Source of the DNA: Sphingomonas cannabina | GTDB taxonomy: Bacteria; Pseudomonadota; Alphaproteobacteria; Sphingomonadales; Sphingomonadaceae | NCBI RefSeq assembly: GCF_021391395.1 | Contig: NZ_CP090059.1 | Coordinates: 2,713,001 to 2,777,000, forward strand | Length of the DNA: 64,000 bases | Direction of reading: 5' to 3' | Shown here: in pieces, positions 17,322 through 26,163 of the stretch | How the letters are laid out: each line of letters opens with the position of its first letter | Numbering within the stretch: position 1 is the first letter of the stretch | Made by a program: the position numbers and the translations under genes | Notes under the pieces: model-generated | Database searches by the model: none | What the model saw: the letters and a program-made list of their open reading frames with translations, nothing else | What the model was told of the DNA's origin: nothing

Positions 17322-18610
17322 CGCGCCCGATCCAGGGCCTGCGCTGGTTCGTGATCGGCCTGATCGCGCTGGCGACCGTCATCAACTACATCGACCGCAA
17401 CGCGCTGGCGGTGATGTGGCCGGCGGTGTCGAAGGACATCGGCGCCGACAAGGCCGATTACGCGCTGCTCGTGACCGCGTTCATGATCGCCTATGCGGTC
17501 GGCCAGTCGCTGTTCGGGCGGCTGCTCGACGTGATCGGCACGCGGCTGGGCTTCGTCGTCTCGATCTTCGTCTGGTCCGCCTCGATCGCCGCCCACGCGC
17601 TGGTGCGCTCGATCGGCGCGCTGACGGCGCTGCGCCTGACGCTCGGCGTCAGCGAGGCGGGCACCTGGCCCGGCGCGGTCAAGGCCAACGCCCTCTGGTT
17701 CCCGCAGCGCGAGCGGGCGCTGGCGCAGGGCATCTTCAACTCCGGCGCGGCGATCGGCGCGATCGTCGCGGCGCCGCTGGTCGCCTGGCTCTATTCGCTG
17801 TTCGGATGGCAGGCGACCTTCCTCGTCGTCGGCCTGCTCGGCTTCGCCTGGCTGCTGCCGTGGCTGTGGCTCTATCGCGGCGATCCCGATGCGCACCCCT
17901 GGCTGAGCGAGGCCGAACGTGCCCACATCGCCGGCGACGCGCCCCGCGAGACGAGCGAGGATGCCGGCTCGCCGGGCATCATCGGCCTGCTCCGTTACCG
18001 GCAGAGCTGGGCGATCCTGCTGTCGCGCTTCTTCCTCGATCCCGTGTGGTGGCTGTTCGTCTCCTGGCTGCCGATCTACCTGTCCGAGACTTTCCATTTC
18101 GACGTGAAGCAGATCGGCCTGTTCGGCTGGGTGCCGTTCGTCGGCGCGATGCTGGGGAGCCTCGGCGGCGGCTGGCTGTCGGGGGCGCTGATCCGGCGCG
18201 GCTGGCCGGTGCTGCGCGCGCGGCTCGTCGCGATCGCGCTCGGCGGCGCGATCATGCTGCCGGCGCTGCTGCTGACGATGACGGCGGCGAGCCCGCTCTA
18301 CGCGGTGCTGCTGATCGCGGTGATCCTGTTCGGCTTCCAGATCGCGATCAACAACATCCAGACGCTGCCGAGCGACTATTTCGCCGGCGGCGCGGTCGGC
18401 ACGCTCGCTGGGATCGGCGGCACCGCCGCGGTCGCGGGCACGCTCATCACCACCTGGCTGGTGCCGGTCATGACACGGCAGGGCTACGCGCCGATCTTCG
18501 CGCTGGGCGCGGCGATCGTGCCGCTGGGCGTGCTCGCGGTGTGGCTGCTCGGGCGTAGCCGCCCTGCCCCCATTTCCATCTCACCATCATCGAAAGGGTT
18601 CGACGCATGA
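17318..18610 (+). CDS. MFS transporter, hexuronate/anion-cation symporter type
   Basis: 430 residues with 12 predicted membrane spans. ATVINYIDRNALAVMWP in span 1 is typical of the ACS family (ExuT/hexuronate permeases), and FGRLLDVIGTRLGF matches the MFS loop 2-3 motif. The start overlaps the PL17 stop (ATGA) and the stop overlaps the SDR start (ATGA). In this operon it would carry DEH or uronate monomers across the inner membrane. Confidence 0.9.
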   Translation: MTRPIQGLRWFVIGLIALATVINYIDRNALAVMWPAVSKDIGADKADYALLVTAFMIAYAVGQSLFGRLLDVIGTRLGFVVSIFVWSASIAAHALVRSIGALTALRLTLGVSEAGTWPGAVKANALWFPQRERALAQGIFNSGAAIGAIVAAPLVAWLYSLFGWQATFLVVGLLGFAWLLPWLWLYRGDPDAHPWLSEAERAHIAGDAPRETSEDAGSPGIIGLLRYRQSWAILLSRFFLDPVWWLFVSWLPIYLSETFHFDVKQIGLFGWVPFVGAMLGSLGGGWLSGALIRRGWPVLRARLVAIALGGAIMLPALLLTMTAASPLYAVLLIAVILFGFQIAINNIQTLPSDYFAGGAVGTLAGIGGTAAVAGTLITTWLVPVMTRQGYAPIFALGAAIVPLGVLAVWLLGRSRPAPISISPSSKGFDA

Positions 18611-19359
18611 AGCTCAAGGACAAGGTCGCGATCGTCACCGGCGGCGGGCGGGACATCGGCCGCTCGGTGTCGCTGCGGCTGGCGGCAGAGGGCGCGCGCG
18701 TCGTCGTCAACTATCGCCGCGACGAGGCCGCCGCGGCCGCGACCGTCCAGGAGATCGAGGCGGCCGGCGGCACCGCGCTGCTCGTCCAGGGCGACGTGAC
18801 CGATGCCAATGCGGTGGCATCGCTGGTCGGTGCGACGACCAAGGCGTTCGGCGATCGCATCGACGTGCTGGTCAACGTCGCTGGCGGCATGGTCGCGCGC
18901 AAGACGCTGGCCGAGATGGACGCCGCCTTCTTCGACACGGTGATGGATCTCAACCTGCGTTCGGCCTTCCTGGTGACCAAGGCGGTGCTGCCGCACATGG
19001 GCCAGGGCGGCGCGATCGTGAACCTGTCGTCGCTCGCCGGACGCGACGGCGGCGGGCCGGGCGCGACCATCTATGCCACCGCCAAGGGCGCGCTGATGAG
19101 CTTCACCCGCGGCCTCGCCAAGGAGCTCGGGCCGCAGGGCATCCGCGTCAACGCGCTCTGCCCCGGGCTGATCGGCACCAGCTTCCACGACATCTTCTCC
19201 AAGCCCGAGGGCCGCGCCGCCGTCGCCGGCAACACGCCGCTGCGACGTGAAGGGCATCCGGACGAGGTGGCGGCGGCGGTGGCCTATCTCGCCTCCGACG
19301 ACGCGTCGTTCCTGACCGGTGTCAACCTGGACATCAACGGCGGTCTGTTCTTCTCGTGA
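18607..19359 (+). CDS. SDR oxidoreductase, probable DEH reductase of alginate catabolism
   Basis: 250 residues, classical SDR. TGGGRDIGRSV is the cofactor motif, NVAGG stands in for the usual NNAG, and SSLAG with YATAK give Ser-Tyr-Lys. NYRRDEA after strand 2 has basic residues that often go with NADP(H). In Sphingomonas sp. A1 an SDR of this kind (A1-R) reduces 4-deoxy-L-erythro-5-hexoseulose uronate to 2-keto-3-deoxygluconate. Position directly after lyase and transporter genes supports the same role; the generic SDR sequence alone does not prove it. Confidence 0.85.
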   Translation: MKLKDKVAIVTGGGRDIGRSVSLRLAAEGARVVVNYRRDEAAAAATVQEIEAAGGTALLVQGDVTDANAVASLVGATTKAFGDRIDVLVNVAGGMVARKTLAEMDAAFFDTVMDLNLRSAFLVTKAVLPHMGQGGAIVNLSSLAGRDGGGPGATIYATAKGALMSFTRGLAKELGPQGIRVNALCPGLIGTSFHDIFSKPEGRAAVAGNTPLRREGHPDEVAAAVAYLASDDASFLTGVNLDINGGLFFS

Positions 19360-19370
19360 GGAGGTTCGGC

Positions 19371-20228
19371 ATGAGGACGATGCTGGCAACGGCGGCGGTT
19401 CTCTCGCTGGTGGCAGGAACCGCGGCAGCTCAGACCCAGCCCCGCGAGCGTACCGACGCGCCGCCGATCAGCGCCTATAAGGTCATCCTGGTCGGCGATT
19501 CGACGATGGCGCCGGGCAGCGGCTGGGCGTCGATGTTCTGCGCCGAGCATGTCAAATCCTCGATCGCCTGCCTCAACCTCGGCCGCGGTGGCCGCTCGAC
19601 ACGCAGCTACCGTGCGGAAGGATCATGGGATCTCGCGATCGCCGAGGCGAAGCTGCCCGGCTATCGCAAGACCTGGGTGCTGATCCAGTTCGGCCACAAC
19701 GACCAGTCGGACAAGCCCGAGCGCTGGACCGACATGGCCACGGAGTTCCCCGCCAACCTCAAGCGCATGGTCGAGGAGGTCCGCGCGGCCGGCGCCGAGC
19801 CGGTGCTGCTCACGCCGCTGTCGCGCCGCGCATTCCGCGCCGGCAAGCTCGACAACACGCTCGAGCCATGGGCGGCGGAGGTGCGCAAGGTCGCGGCGGC
19901 CATGCAGGTGCCGCTCGTCGATCTCAATGCGCACAGCGCCGCGCTGGTGCAGAAGCTCGGACCGGTCGAGGCGACCAAGCTCGCGATGGCCGAGCCGCTG
20001 CCCGAGGAACTTGCCGCCGCCAAAGCGGGCACCACGCTCAAGCCGCGCACGGCGGAGGAAGCGCGCGTCCCCGATCCGGCGCCGACACCCAACGGTCCGC
20101 GCGGCAGCTATGGGCGCAAGTTCGACTACACCCATGTCGGCGATGCCGGCGCGCGCGTCTTCTCGGCGATGGTCGCCAACGACCTCGCCGCTGTCGTGCC
20201 GGAGCTGCGGGGCCAGCTCGTTCCCTGA
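19371..20228 (+). CDS. Secreted SGNH hydrolase, rhamnogalacturonan acetylesterase-like
   Basis: About 285 residues with a signal peptide (VLSLVAGTAAAQ). All four SGNH blocks are visible: VGDSTM (Ser), NLGRGGRSTRSY (Gly/Asn region), FGHNDQSD (Asn) and YTHVGDAGARVF (His). The family deacetylates pectic or other acetylated polysaccharides. ATG 19371 has GAGGAGG 7-13 bp upstream; an in-frame GTG at 19356 is less likely. It is the last gene of the alginate operon and precedes a strong terminator. It may remove O-acetyl groups from bacterial alginate before lyase action (inference). Confidence 0.88.
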   Translation: MRTMLATAAVLSLVAGTAAAQTQPRERTDAPPISAYKVILVGDSTMAPGSGWASMFCAEHVKSSIACLNLGRGGRSTRSYRAEGSWDLAIAEAKLPGYRKTWVLIQFGHNDQSDKPERWTDMATEFPANLKRMVEEVRAAGAEPVLLTPLSRRAFRAGKLDNTLEPWAAEVRKVAAAMQVPLVDLNAHSAALVQKLGPVEATKLAMAEPLPEELAAAKAGTTLKPRTAEEARVPDPAPTPNGPRGSYGRKFDYTHVGDAGARVFSAMVANDLAAVVPELRGQLVP

Positions 20229-20239
20229 TCTCCTCCCCT

Positions 20240-20280
20240 GCCGGACCCGTTCTCTCCCCGGGGCGGGTCCGGCCTTTTCT
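20240..20280 (+). terminator. Rho-independent terminator after the alginate operon
   Basis: A perfect 10 bp stem, GCCGGACCCG (20240-20249) with CGGGTCCGGC (20264-20273), encloses a 14-base loop and is followed by CTTTTCTC. It lies 12 bp after the esterase stop and separates the lyase operon from the receptor gene. Confidence 0.85.
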
Positions 20281-20302
20281 CGACTGGCCGGCCATACCCA
20301 GC

Positions 20303-20320
20303 ATAATTGGTATATATACA
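20303..20320 (+). promoter_or_regulatory. Candidate operator ATAATTGGTATATATACA before the TonB receptor
   Basis: AATTGG followed by the perfect palindrome GTATATATAC lies about 75-90 bp before the receptor start, in a short AT-rich patch. It shares AATTGGT with the sites at 13641 and 23282. It could be a regulator site or part of a promoter. Confidence 0.35.
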
Positions 20321-20394
20321 GGTATTGATAAGTACCTTGACAATTGGCCGGCCACAGGCGCATCGGAAGGCATAACCATAATCGGGAGGGATGG

Positions 20395-23271
20395 ATGATC
20401 GGGATCGTGCGGCACGACGGCATTTCGTCTGGAGCGTTGCTGCTGGCCGGGGTTGCCGGCGCTTGCCTCGCTATGGCGCAGCCCGCGCTGGCGCAGGATG
20501 CTCCGCCTGCAGGAAGCCAGGTCCCGGCCGATCAGCCCACCGAGGAACAGCAGCAGGACATCGTCGTCCGCGGCATCCGCGAGACCATCCAGACCTCGAT
20601 CAACGTCAAGCGCACCGAGACCGCGATCGTCGACGCCTTGAGCGCCGAGGATATCGGCGACCTGCCGGCGCTGTCGATCGGCGAGGCGATCCAGACGATC
20701 ACTGGCGCCACCACCCACCGCGAGAAGGGCGGCGCGACCGAGATCGCGCTGCGCGGCCTCGGCTCCTTCCTTAGCAACACCACCTTCAACGGCCGCGAGG
20801 CGACCAACGGCAGCGGCGACCGCTCGGTCAACTTCAACCAGTTCCCGTCCGAGCTGATCAACGGGATCAAGATCTACAAGTCGCAGCAGGCGAACCTGAT
20901 CGAGGGCGGCGTCGCCGGCACGATCGAGCTCGGCACGCTGCGCCCGCTCGACTATGGCAAGCGGCTGATCCAGGCCGAGGTCAAGGCCAACTACAATCCC
21001 TATGAGGACCGCATCACCGGCGCGAGCGGCTGGGGCTGGCGCGGCACGCTGAGCTACGTCGACCAGTTCCACGCCGGCGCGCTCGGCGACATCGGCATCG
21101 CGATCGGCGTCCAGCGCAACCAGGTCAACAATCCCGAGGAGACCTATGCGGCGAGCTCGACCTGGGTCGCCTGCGATCCGACGCGCCCCAGCACCAGCGC
21201 CTGCAACCAGGTGAGCCGCGAGCAGGCGGCGGCGGGCCGGGACTTCTACCTCGCGCCGAACTCGGCGACCTTCCGCCAGATCACCGAGGCGGACAAGCGC
21301 GACGCCGTCATGGGCTCGGTCCAGTGGAAGCCGTCGAGCCGGCTCGATATCAACCTCGACTTCCAATATTCGAAGCGCGACTACACCGAGGACCGCCACG
21401 ACCTGAACATCTCGGAGGCGACCTACAACCTGCGCAACGTCCAGTACGACGACCAGCACCGGCTGCTCTATGCCGAGGGCACCTCGTCGGTGGAGGCGAA
21501 CGGCAATTATCTGACGCGCGACGAGAAATATATCGGCATCGGCGGCAGCGTGACCTGGCGGGCGACCGACCGGCTGACGTTGAACGGCGATGTCTCCTGG
21601 TCGCGCACCGAGCGCGGCACGGTCGAGCGCTCGACGCGCCTGCGCACCGACCCGCTCGACCTCGACGGCCGGCGCACGGCGATCAACAACCAGCGCATCC
21701 CCTGGGTCTATGACGCGCGCGGCGGCTTCGCGACCGCGATCAGCTTCGATCCGCGCTTCAACCCCAACGATTGGTCGCTGTTCAGCGACGACGCCCGCTT
21801 CCGTCGCGACGACGAGGAGAAGACCGACGACATCATCGCCGCGCGCTTCGATGCTGGCTACGACCTCGACGGCTTCCTCAGCAAGATCGAGGCGGGTCTG
21901 CGCTTCTCGCACCGCCGCTACACCGCCTATGACGATCGCGTCGAGCTGACCCAGGACGACCGCGCCGTCGACCGCGCGGTCAGCCTCGCCTGCCGCCGGC
22001 CGTTCCCCCAGCGCGACTACCTCTCCGGCGCGCCCGTCCAGTCGATCACCAGCTGGGCGACCTACGACACGCTCTGCCAGTTCCGGAACTATCTCGGCAC
22101 CGAGGATCCCGGCCCTAATGCCGACCTCCGCTCGGTCACCAACGCCGACGTGCGCGAGAACGTCTGGGCCGGCTATGTCATGGCCTCGTACAAGGGCTCG
22201 CTCGGCAGCCTGCCCGTGCGCGGCAACTTCGGCGTGCGCCTGATCGACACCCGCGTCACCTCGATCGGCCTGCGCGCCGGCCTCGACGTGATCCAGAACC
22301 CCGACGGCTCGATCCGCCTCGAGGAGAACGGCGACTTCGACAGCGTCCGCCTCACCAACCATTATTTCCGCGCGCTGCCGAGCATCAACGCCAACTTCGA
22401 CCTCGCCCGCGACGTCATCCTGCGCGCGGCCGTCTATCGCGCGATGTCGCGTCCGGCGCCGAGCGACCTCGCCGCCGGCCGCTCGATCACGCTCGAGGAC
22501 GGCACCGACTTCGACAATATCGCCGACGCGATCGACAACATCCTCGCGGAGGGCAGCCCCGGCCTCAAGCCGATCATGTCGTGGAACGGCGACCTCGCGC
22601 TCGAATGGTATCCGAACAAGGATACGATGCTGGCAGGCACGGTCTACTACAAGCGCTTCGCCGGCGGCTTCCTGCCGGTCGCGATCGACGAGGATTTCGA
22701 GATCGGCGGCGAGACGGTGACGGTGCCGGTCACCCAGCGCACCAACAGCGACGCGAAGAGCACCGTCTACGGTCTCGAGATCACGCTCGCCAACCGCTTC
22801 TCCTGGCTGCCGGCGCCGTTCGACGGGCTCGGCACCAAGATCAGCTACGATCACGCGCTGTCGAACTTCAAGAACTACGACATCCGGCTCGGCGACCTGC
22901 TCGATCCGGCGACCGGCGCGGTGACGCCCGGCATGATCCCGGCCGCCAACCTCAACGGCTATTCCAGGGACGTGCTGTCGGCGCAGCTCTACTACCAGAT
23001 CGGCGGCCTGTCGCTGCAGGCGATCGGCAACTACCGCTCGGGCTATTACCAGGACTTCGTCGGCGGCAACTCGCAGCTCCGCTTCGTCCGGTCGTCCGAG
23101 ACGCTGGACCTGCGCGCCTCGTACAACATCAACCGCAACGTCTCGCTGCGGTTCGAGGCGCTCAACCTGTTCGACGAGCCCAAGGTCACCGACATGCCGG
23201 TGCTCGGCAGCAGCCGCCAATATCACTATTACGGGTCGAAATATTTCATCGGCCTCCGCGTCCGCCTGTGA
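20395..23271 (+). CDS. TonB-dependent receptor (alginate-locus type)
   Basis: 958 residues. A signal peptide (ends near ALAQDA) is followed by a TonB-box-like QDIVVRGIR, the plug domain (SIGEAIQTITGATT, IALRGLGSF, NLIEGGVAGTIEL) and a beta-barrel ending in an aromatic/hydrophobic C-terminal strand (YFIGLRVRL). Such receptors take up oligosaccharides through the outer membrane with TonB energy. ATG 20395 is chosen for GGGAGGG just upstream and for the signal peptide. Placement between the lyase operon and the GntR regulator points to alginate oligosaccharides. No SusD is present, as usual in Proteobacteria. Confidence 0.93.
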   Translation: MIGIVRHDGISSGALLLAGVAGACLAMAQPALAQDAPPAGSQVPADQPTEEQQQDIVVRGIRETIQTSINVKRTETAIVDALSAEDIGDLPALSIGEAIQTITGATTHREKGGATEIALRGLGSFLSNTTFNGREATNGSGDRSVNFNQFPSELINGIKIYKSQQANLIEGGVAGTIELGTLRPLDYGKRLIQAEVKANYNPYEDRITGASGWGWRGTLSYVDQFHAGALGDIGIAIGVQRNQVNNPEETYAASSTWVACDPTRPSTSACNQVSREQAAAGRDFYLAPNSATFRQITEADKRDAVMGSVQWKPSSRLDINLDFQYSKRDYTEDRHDLNISEATYNLRNVQYDDQHRLLYAEGTSSVEANGNYLTRDEKYIGIGGSVTWRATDRLTLNGDVSWSRTERGTVERSTRLRTDPLDLDGRRTAINNQRIPWVYDARGGFATAISFDPRFNPNDWSLFSDDARFRRDDEEKTDDIIAARFDAGYDLDGFLSKIEAGLRFSHRRYTAYDDRVELTQDDRAVDRAVSLACRRPFPQRDYLSGAPVQSITSWATYDTLCQFRNYLGTEDPGPNADLRSVTNADVRENVWAGYVMASYKGSLGSLPVRGNFGVRLIDTRVTSIGLRAGLDVIQNPDGSIRLEENGDFDSVRLTNHYFRALPSINANFDLARDVILRAAVYRAMSRPAPSDLAAGRSITLEDGTDFDNIADAIDNILAEGSPGLKPIMSWNGDLALEWYPNKDTMLAGTVYYKRFAGGFLPVAIDEDFEIGGETVTVPVTQRTNSDAKSTVYGLEITLANRFSWLPAPFDGLGTKISYDHALSNFKNYDIRLGDLLDPATGAVTPGMIPAANLNGYSRDVLSAQLYYQIGGLSLQAIGNYRSGYYQDFVGGNSQLRFVRSSETLDLRASYNINRNVSLRFEALNLFDEPKVTDMPVLGSSRQYHYYGSKYFIGLRVRL

Positions 23272-23281
23272 GGGAGAGCGG

Positions 23282-23296
23282 AATTGGTCTGTCACC
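23282..23296 (+). promoter_or_regulatory. Candidate operator AATTGGTCTGTCACC before the GntR gene
   Basis: This matches the minus-strand site AAATTGGTCTGTAACA at 13641-13656 over AATTGGTCTGT-AC. It lies about 80 bp before the GntR start and just after the receptor stop, where autoregulation could act. GGTATGACAAT (23320-23330) nearby may be part of the same control region. Confidence 0.4.
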
Positions 23297-23373
23297 TGCT
23301 TGATGTTTGATCCCGCACCGGTATGACAATCGCCCAGGCATAGGCGCCCAGGCATAGGAGGACGATCACAGGC

Positions 23374-24123
23374 ATGGCGGAGCGCCGGCTCTTTCAGGAA
23401 ATCGCGCAGCGCATCGCGGATCTGGTCGATCGCGGCGAGTTCCCGCCCGGCTCGCGCCTGCCCGGCGAGCGCGAGCTGGCCGAGCGCTTCGGCGTCAGCC
23501 GTGTCACCATCCGCGAGGCCGAGATCGCGCTGCAGGCGACCGGCCTCGTCCGCATCAAGACCGGCTCGGGCGTCTACATCACCGACGCCGCCACCACGCG
23601 GACGAGCGAGTTCCCGCCAATCACCGCGTTCGAACTCACCGAGGCGCGCTCGCTGTTCGAGGCGGAGGCAGCCGCCCTGGCGGCGCCGATCATCACCGAC
23701 GAGCAGATCGCGCGGCTGGAGCGGCTGCTCGCCGAGATGTCCGAGGACGACGAGGAGGACAGCGGCCGCGCCACCGATGCCGACCGCGATTTCCACCTGA
23801 CGATCGCCTCGGCGTCCGACAATCAGGCGATCATCCATGTGATCAGCACCCTGTGGCGGATGCGCACCGAGATCGCGGAGGTGCGCAACACCTACGCCAC
23901 CGTCTGCCACCACGACGGGCCGACCCGGCACCGCGAGCATGTCGCGATCGTCGAGGCGCTGCGCGCACGCGACCCACAGGCGGCGCGCGTCGCGATGCGC
24001 CAGCATTTCAGCCGGCTACTCGAGGCGATGATCGACGCGACCGAGCAGCGCGAGCTCCAGGAACTGCGCCGCAAGTCCGAGGCAAGCCGCGCCCGCTTCC
24101 TGATGAGCGCACAGCTGTCCTGA
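23374..24123 (+). CDS. GntR family regulator, FadR/FCD subfamily
   Basis: 249 residues. The N-terminal winged helix (about 10-75) has FPPGSRLPGERELAERFGVSRVTIREA. The C-terminal all-helical FCD domain has DFHLTIASASDN (metal/ligand Asp and His) and a later REHVAIVEAL His. FCD regulators of uronate and alginate genes are usually repressors released by a pathway intermediate such as KDG. Its place downstream of the lyase and receptor genes suggests that it controls them. Confidence 0.92.
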   Translation: MAERRLFQEIAQRIADLVDRGEFPPGSRLPGERELAERFGVSRVTIREAEIALQATGLVRIKTGSGVYITDAATTRTSEFPPITAFELTEARSLFEAEAAALAAPIITDEQIARLERLLAEMSEDDEEDSGRATDADRDFHLTIASASDNQAIIHVISTLWRMRTEIAEVRNTYATVCHHDGPTRHREHVAIVEALRARDPQAARVAMRQHFSRLLEAMIDATEQRELQELRRKSEASRARFLMSAQLS

Positions 24124-24144
24124 GCCGGCGCATTTACAACCCCT

Positions 24145-24244
24145 CGTCACCCCGGCGCAGGCCGGGGTCCACCGAGCCGCACGCTCTGGACCCGATCCTC
24201 TAACTCGTCGCTTGCGCGGTGGACCCCGGCCTGCGCGGGGTGAC
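24145..24244. repeat. Palindromic intergenic element, family C (copy 1)
   Basis: CGTCACCCCGGCGCAGGCCG at the left end is mirrored by CCTGCGCGGGGTGACG at the right end, so the whole 100 bp can fold on itself. Each arm carries its own small palindrome (CCCCGGC..GCCGGGG). A related copy lies at 57272-57370. It fills the gap between the regulator and the dehydratase. Confidence 0.85.
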
Positions 24245-24337
24245 GGCCCCAGGGGCATCCTTATGTCGGTTGTTTTTATAAGATATATATGCTTTTAATG
24301 AGCAATCGTGGTGTTGAATCGATGTAACGGAGAGGTG

Positions 24338-26143
24338 ATGAGCGACGGCAGCAATGGGAGCGGCACGAAGCTCAGGTCCCGTGCCTGGTTCGACAACCCT
24401 CACAATCCGGACATGACCGCGCTCTACGTCGAGCGTTACCTCAACTACGGCCTCAGCCTTGCCGAGCTGCAGTCGGGCAAGCCGATCATCGGCATCGCCC
24501 AGACCGGCAGCGACCTGGCACCGTGCAATCGCCATCATCTGGTGCTGGCGGAGCGGGTGAAGGAAGGAATCCGCGAGGCCGGCGGCATCCCGCTCGAATT
24601 CCCGACCCATCCGATCCAGGAAACCGGCAAGCGGCCCACTGCCGGCATCGACCGCAATCTCGCCTATCTGAGCCTGGTCGAGACGCTCCACGGCTATCCG
24701 ATCGACGGCGTGGTGCTGACGATCGGCTGCGACAAGACCACGCCGGCCTGCCTGATGGCTGCCGCGACGATGAACATCCCGGCGATCGCGTTGTCGGTCG
24801 GGCCGATGCTCAACGGCTGGTACAAGGGCGAGCGCACCGGATCGGGCACGATCGTATGGAAGGCGCGCGAGCTGCTCGCGGCCGGCGAGATCGACTACAA
24901 GGGCTTCATCGAGCTGGTCGCCTCCTCCGCCCCCTCGACCGGCTTCTGCAACACGATGGGCACGGCGACGACGATGAACTCGCTGACCGAGGCGCTCGGC
25001 ATGTCCCTGCCCGGCTCGGCGGCGATCCCCGCCCCCTATCGCGACCGCCAGCAATGCGCGTGGGAGACCGGGCGCCGGGTCGTCGAGATGGTTCACGCCG
25101 ACCGCAAGCCCTCCGACATCCTCACCCGCACCGCCTTCCTCAACGCGATCCGGGTGAACTCGGCGATCGGCGGCTCGACCAACGCGCCGATCCATCTCAA
25201 CGCGATCGCCCGCCACATCGGCGTCGAGCTGACGCTGGCCGACTGGGAGGAGCATGGCGCCGACGTGCCGCTGCTCGTCAACCTCCAGCCGGCCGGTGAA
25301 TATCTCGGCGAGGATTACTATCGGGCCGGCGGCGTCCCCGCGGTGATGGGCGAGCTCCTTCGCGCCGATCTCATCGACGGCACCGCGCTCACCGCCAACG
25401 GCCGCACCGTCGCGGATAACGTGGCGGACGCGCGGATCGAGGATGAGGCGGTGATCCGCCCGCTCGCGGCGCCGCTCAAGCCCGCGGCCGGCCTTACGGT
25501 GCTGTCGGGCAATCTGTTCGACGGCGCGGTGATGAAGCTGTCGGTGATCTCGGACGAGTTCCGCGCGCGCTATCTCTCCGACCCCGCCGACCCCGAGGCA
25601 TTCGAGGGCCGCGCCGTCGTGTTCGACGGGCCCGAGGACTATCACGCGCGCATCGACGATCCCGCGCTCGGCATCGACGAGCGCACCATCCTGATCATGC
25701 GCGGCGCCGGCCCGATCGGCTACCCCGGCGGCGCCGAGGTCGTGAACATGCGCCCGCCCGCCGCGCTGATCCGCGCCGGCGTCCATGCCCTGCCCTGCAT
25801 CGGCGACGGCCGCCAGTCGGGGACGAGCGGCAGCCCGTCGATCCTCAACGCCGCGCCCGAGGCGGCCGTCGGCGGTGGGCTCGCGCTGGTGCGCACCGGC
25901 GACCGCATCCGCATCGACCTCAGGCACCGCCGCGCCGACATGCTGGTCGACGAGGCCGAACTCATCCGCCGCCGCGCGGAGATGACGGATGTCGAGGCTC
26001 GCCTGATCCCCGAATCGCAGACGCCATGGCAGGAAATCCACCGCGACATCGTCGGCCAGTTCGACACCGGCGCGGTGATCGAGAGCGCCGTCAAATATCA
26101 GCGCATTGCCCAGACCCGCGGCCTGCCCCGCGACAGCCACTGA
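24338..26143 (+). CDS. IlvD/Edd family sugar-acid dehydratase
   Basis: 601 residues, the length of sugar-acid dehydratases in the IlvD/Edd family. [15 protein letters not shown] carries a cluster-ligand Cys and the Lys region, [15 protein letters not shown] another Cys, and [18 protein letters not shown] the active-site Ser region. Members dehydrate arabonate, xylonate, gluconate or 6-phosphogluconate using an Fe-S cluster. The start at 24338 has CGGAGAGG upstream; a GTG at 24308 is less likely. With GH43 enzymes downstream, L-arabonate or D-xylonate is the more likely substrate (inference). Confidence 0.88.
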   Translation: MSDGSNGSGTKLRSRAWFDNPHNPDMTALYVERYLNYGLSLAELQSGKPIIGIAQTGSDLAPCNRHHLVLAERVKEGIREAGGIPLEFPTHPIQETGKRPTAGIDRNLAYLSLVETLHGYPIDGVVLTIGCDKTTPACLMAAATMNIPAIALSVGPMLNGWYKGERTGSGTIVWKARELLAAGEIDYKGFIELVASSAPSTGFCNTMGTATTMNSLTEALGMSLPGSAAIPAPYRDRQQCAWETGRRVVEMVHADRKPSDILTRTAFLNAIRVNSAIGGSTNAPIHLNAIARHIGVELTLADWEEHGADVPLLVNLQPAGEYLGEDYYRAGGVPAVMGELLRADLIDGTALTANGRTVADNVADARIEDEAVIRPLAAPLKPAAGLTVLSGNLFDGAVMKLSVISDEFRARYLSDPADPEAFEGRAVVFDGPEDYHARIDDPALGIDERTILIMRGAGPIGYPGGAEVVNMRPPAALIRAGVHALPCIGDGRQSGTSGSPSILNAAPEAAVGGGLALVRTGDRIRIDLRHRRADMLVDEAELIRRRAEMTDVEARLIPESQTPWQEIHRDIVGQFDTGAVIESAVKYQRIAQTRGLPRDSH

Positions 26144-26163
26144 CCAGAAAAGAGGACAAGAGG

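Noticed and set aside
20038..24006. A very long open frame antisense to the TonB receptor and GntR genes
   Set aside because: It only mirrors codon bias of GC-rich genes. The plus-strand frames have signal peptide, plug, barrel and FCD motifs; the antisense product has none.
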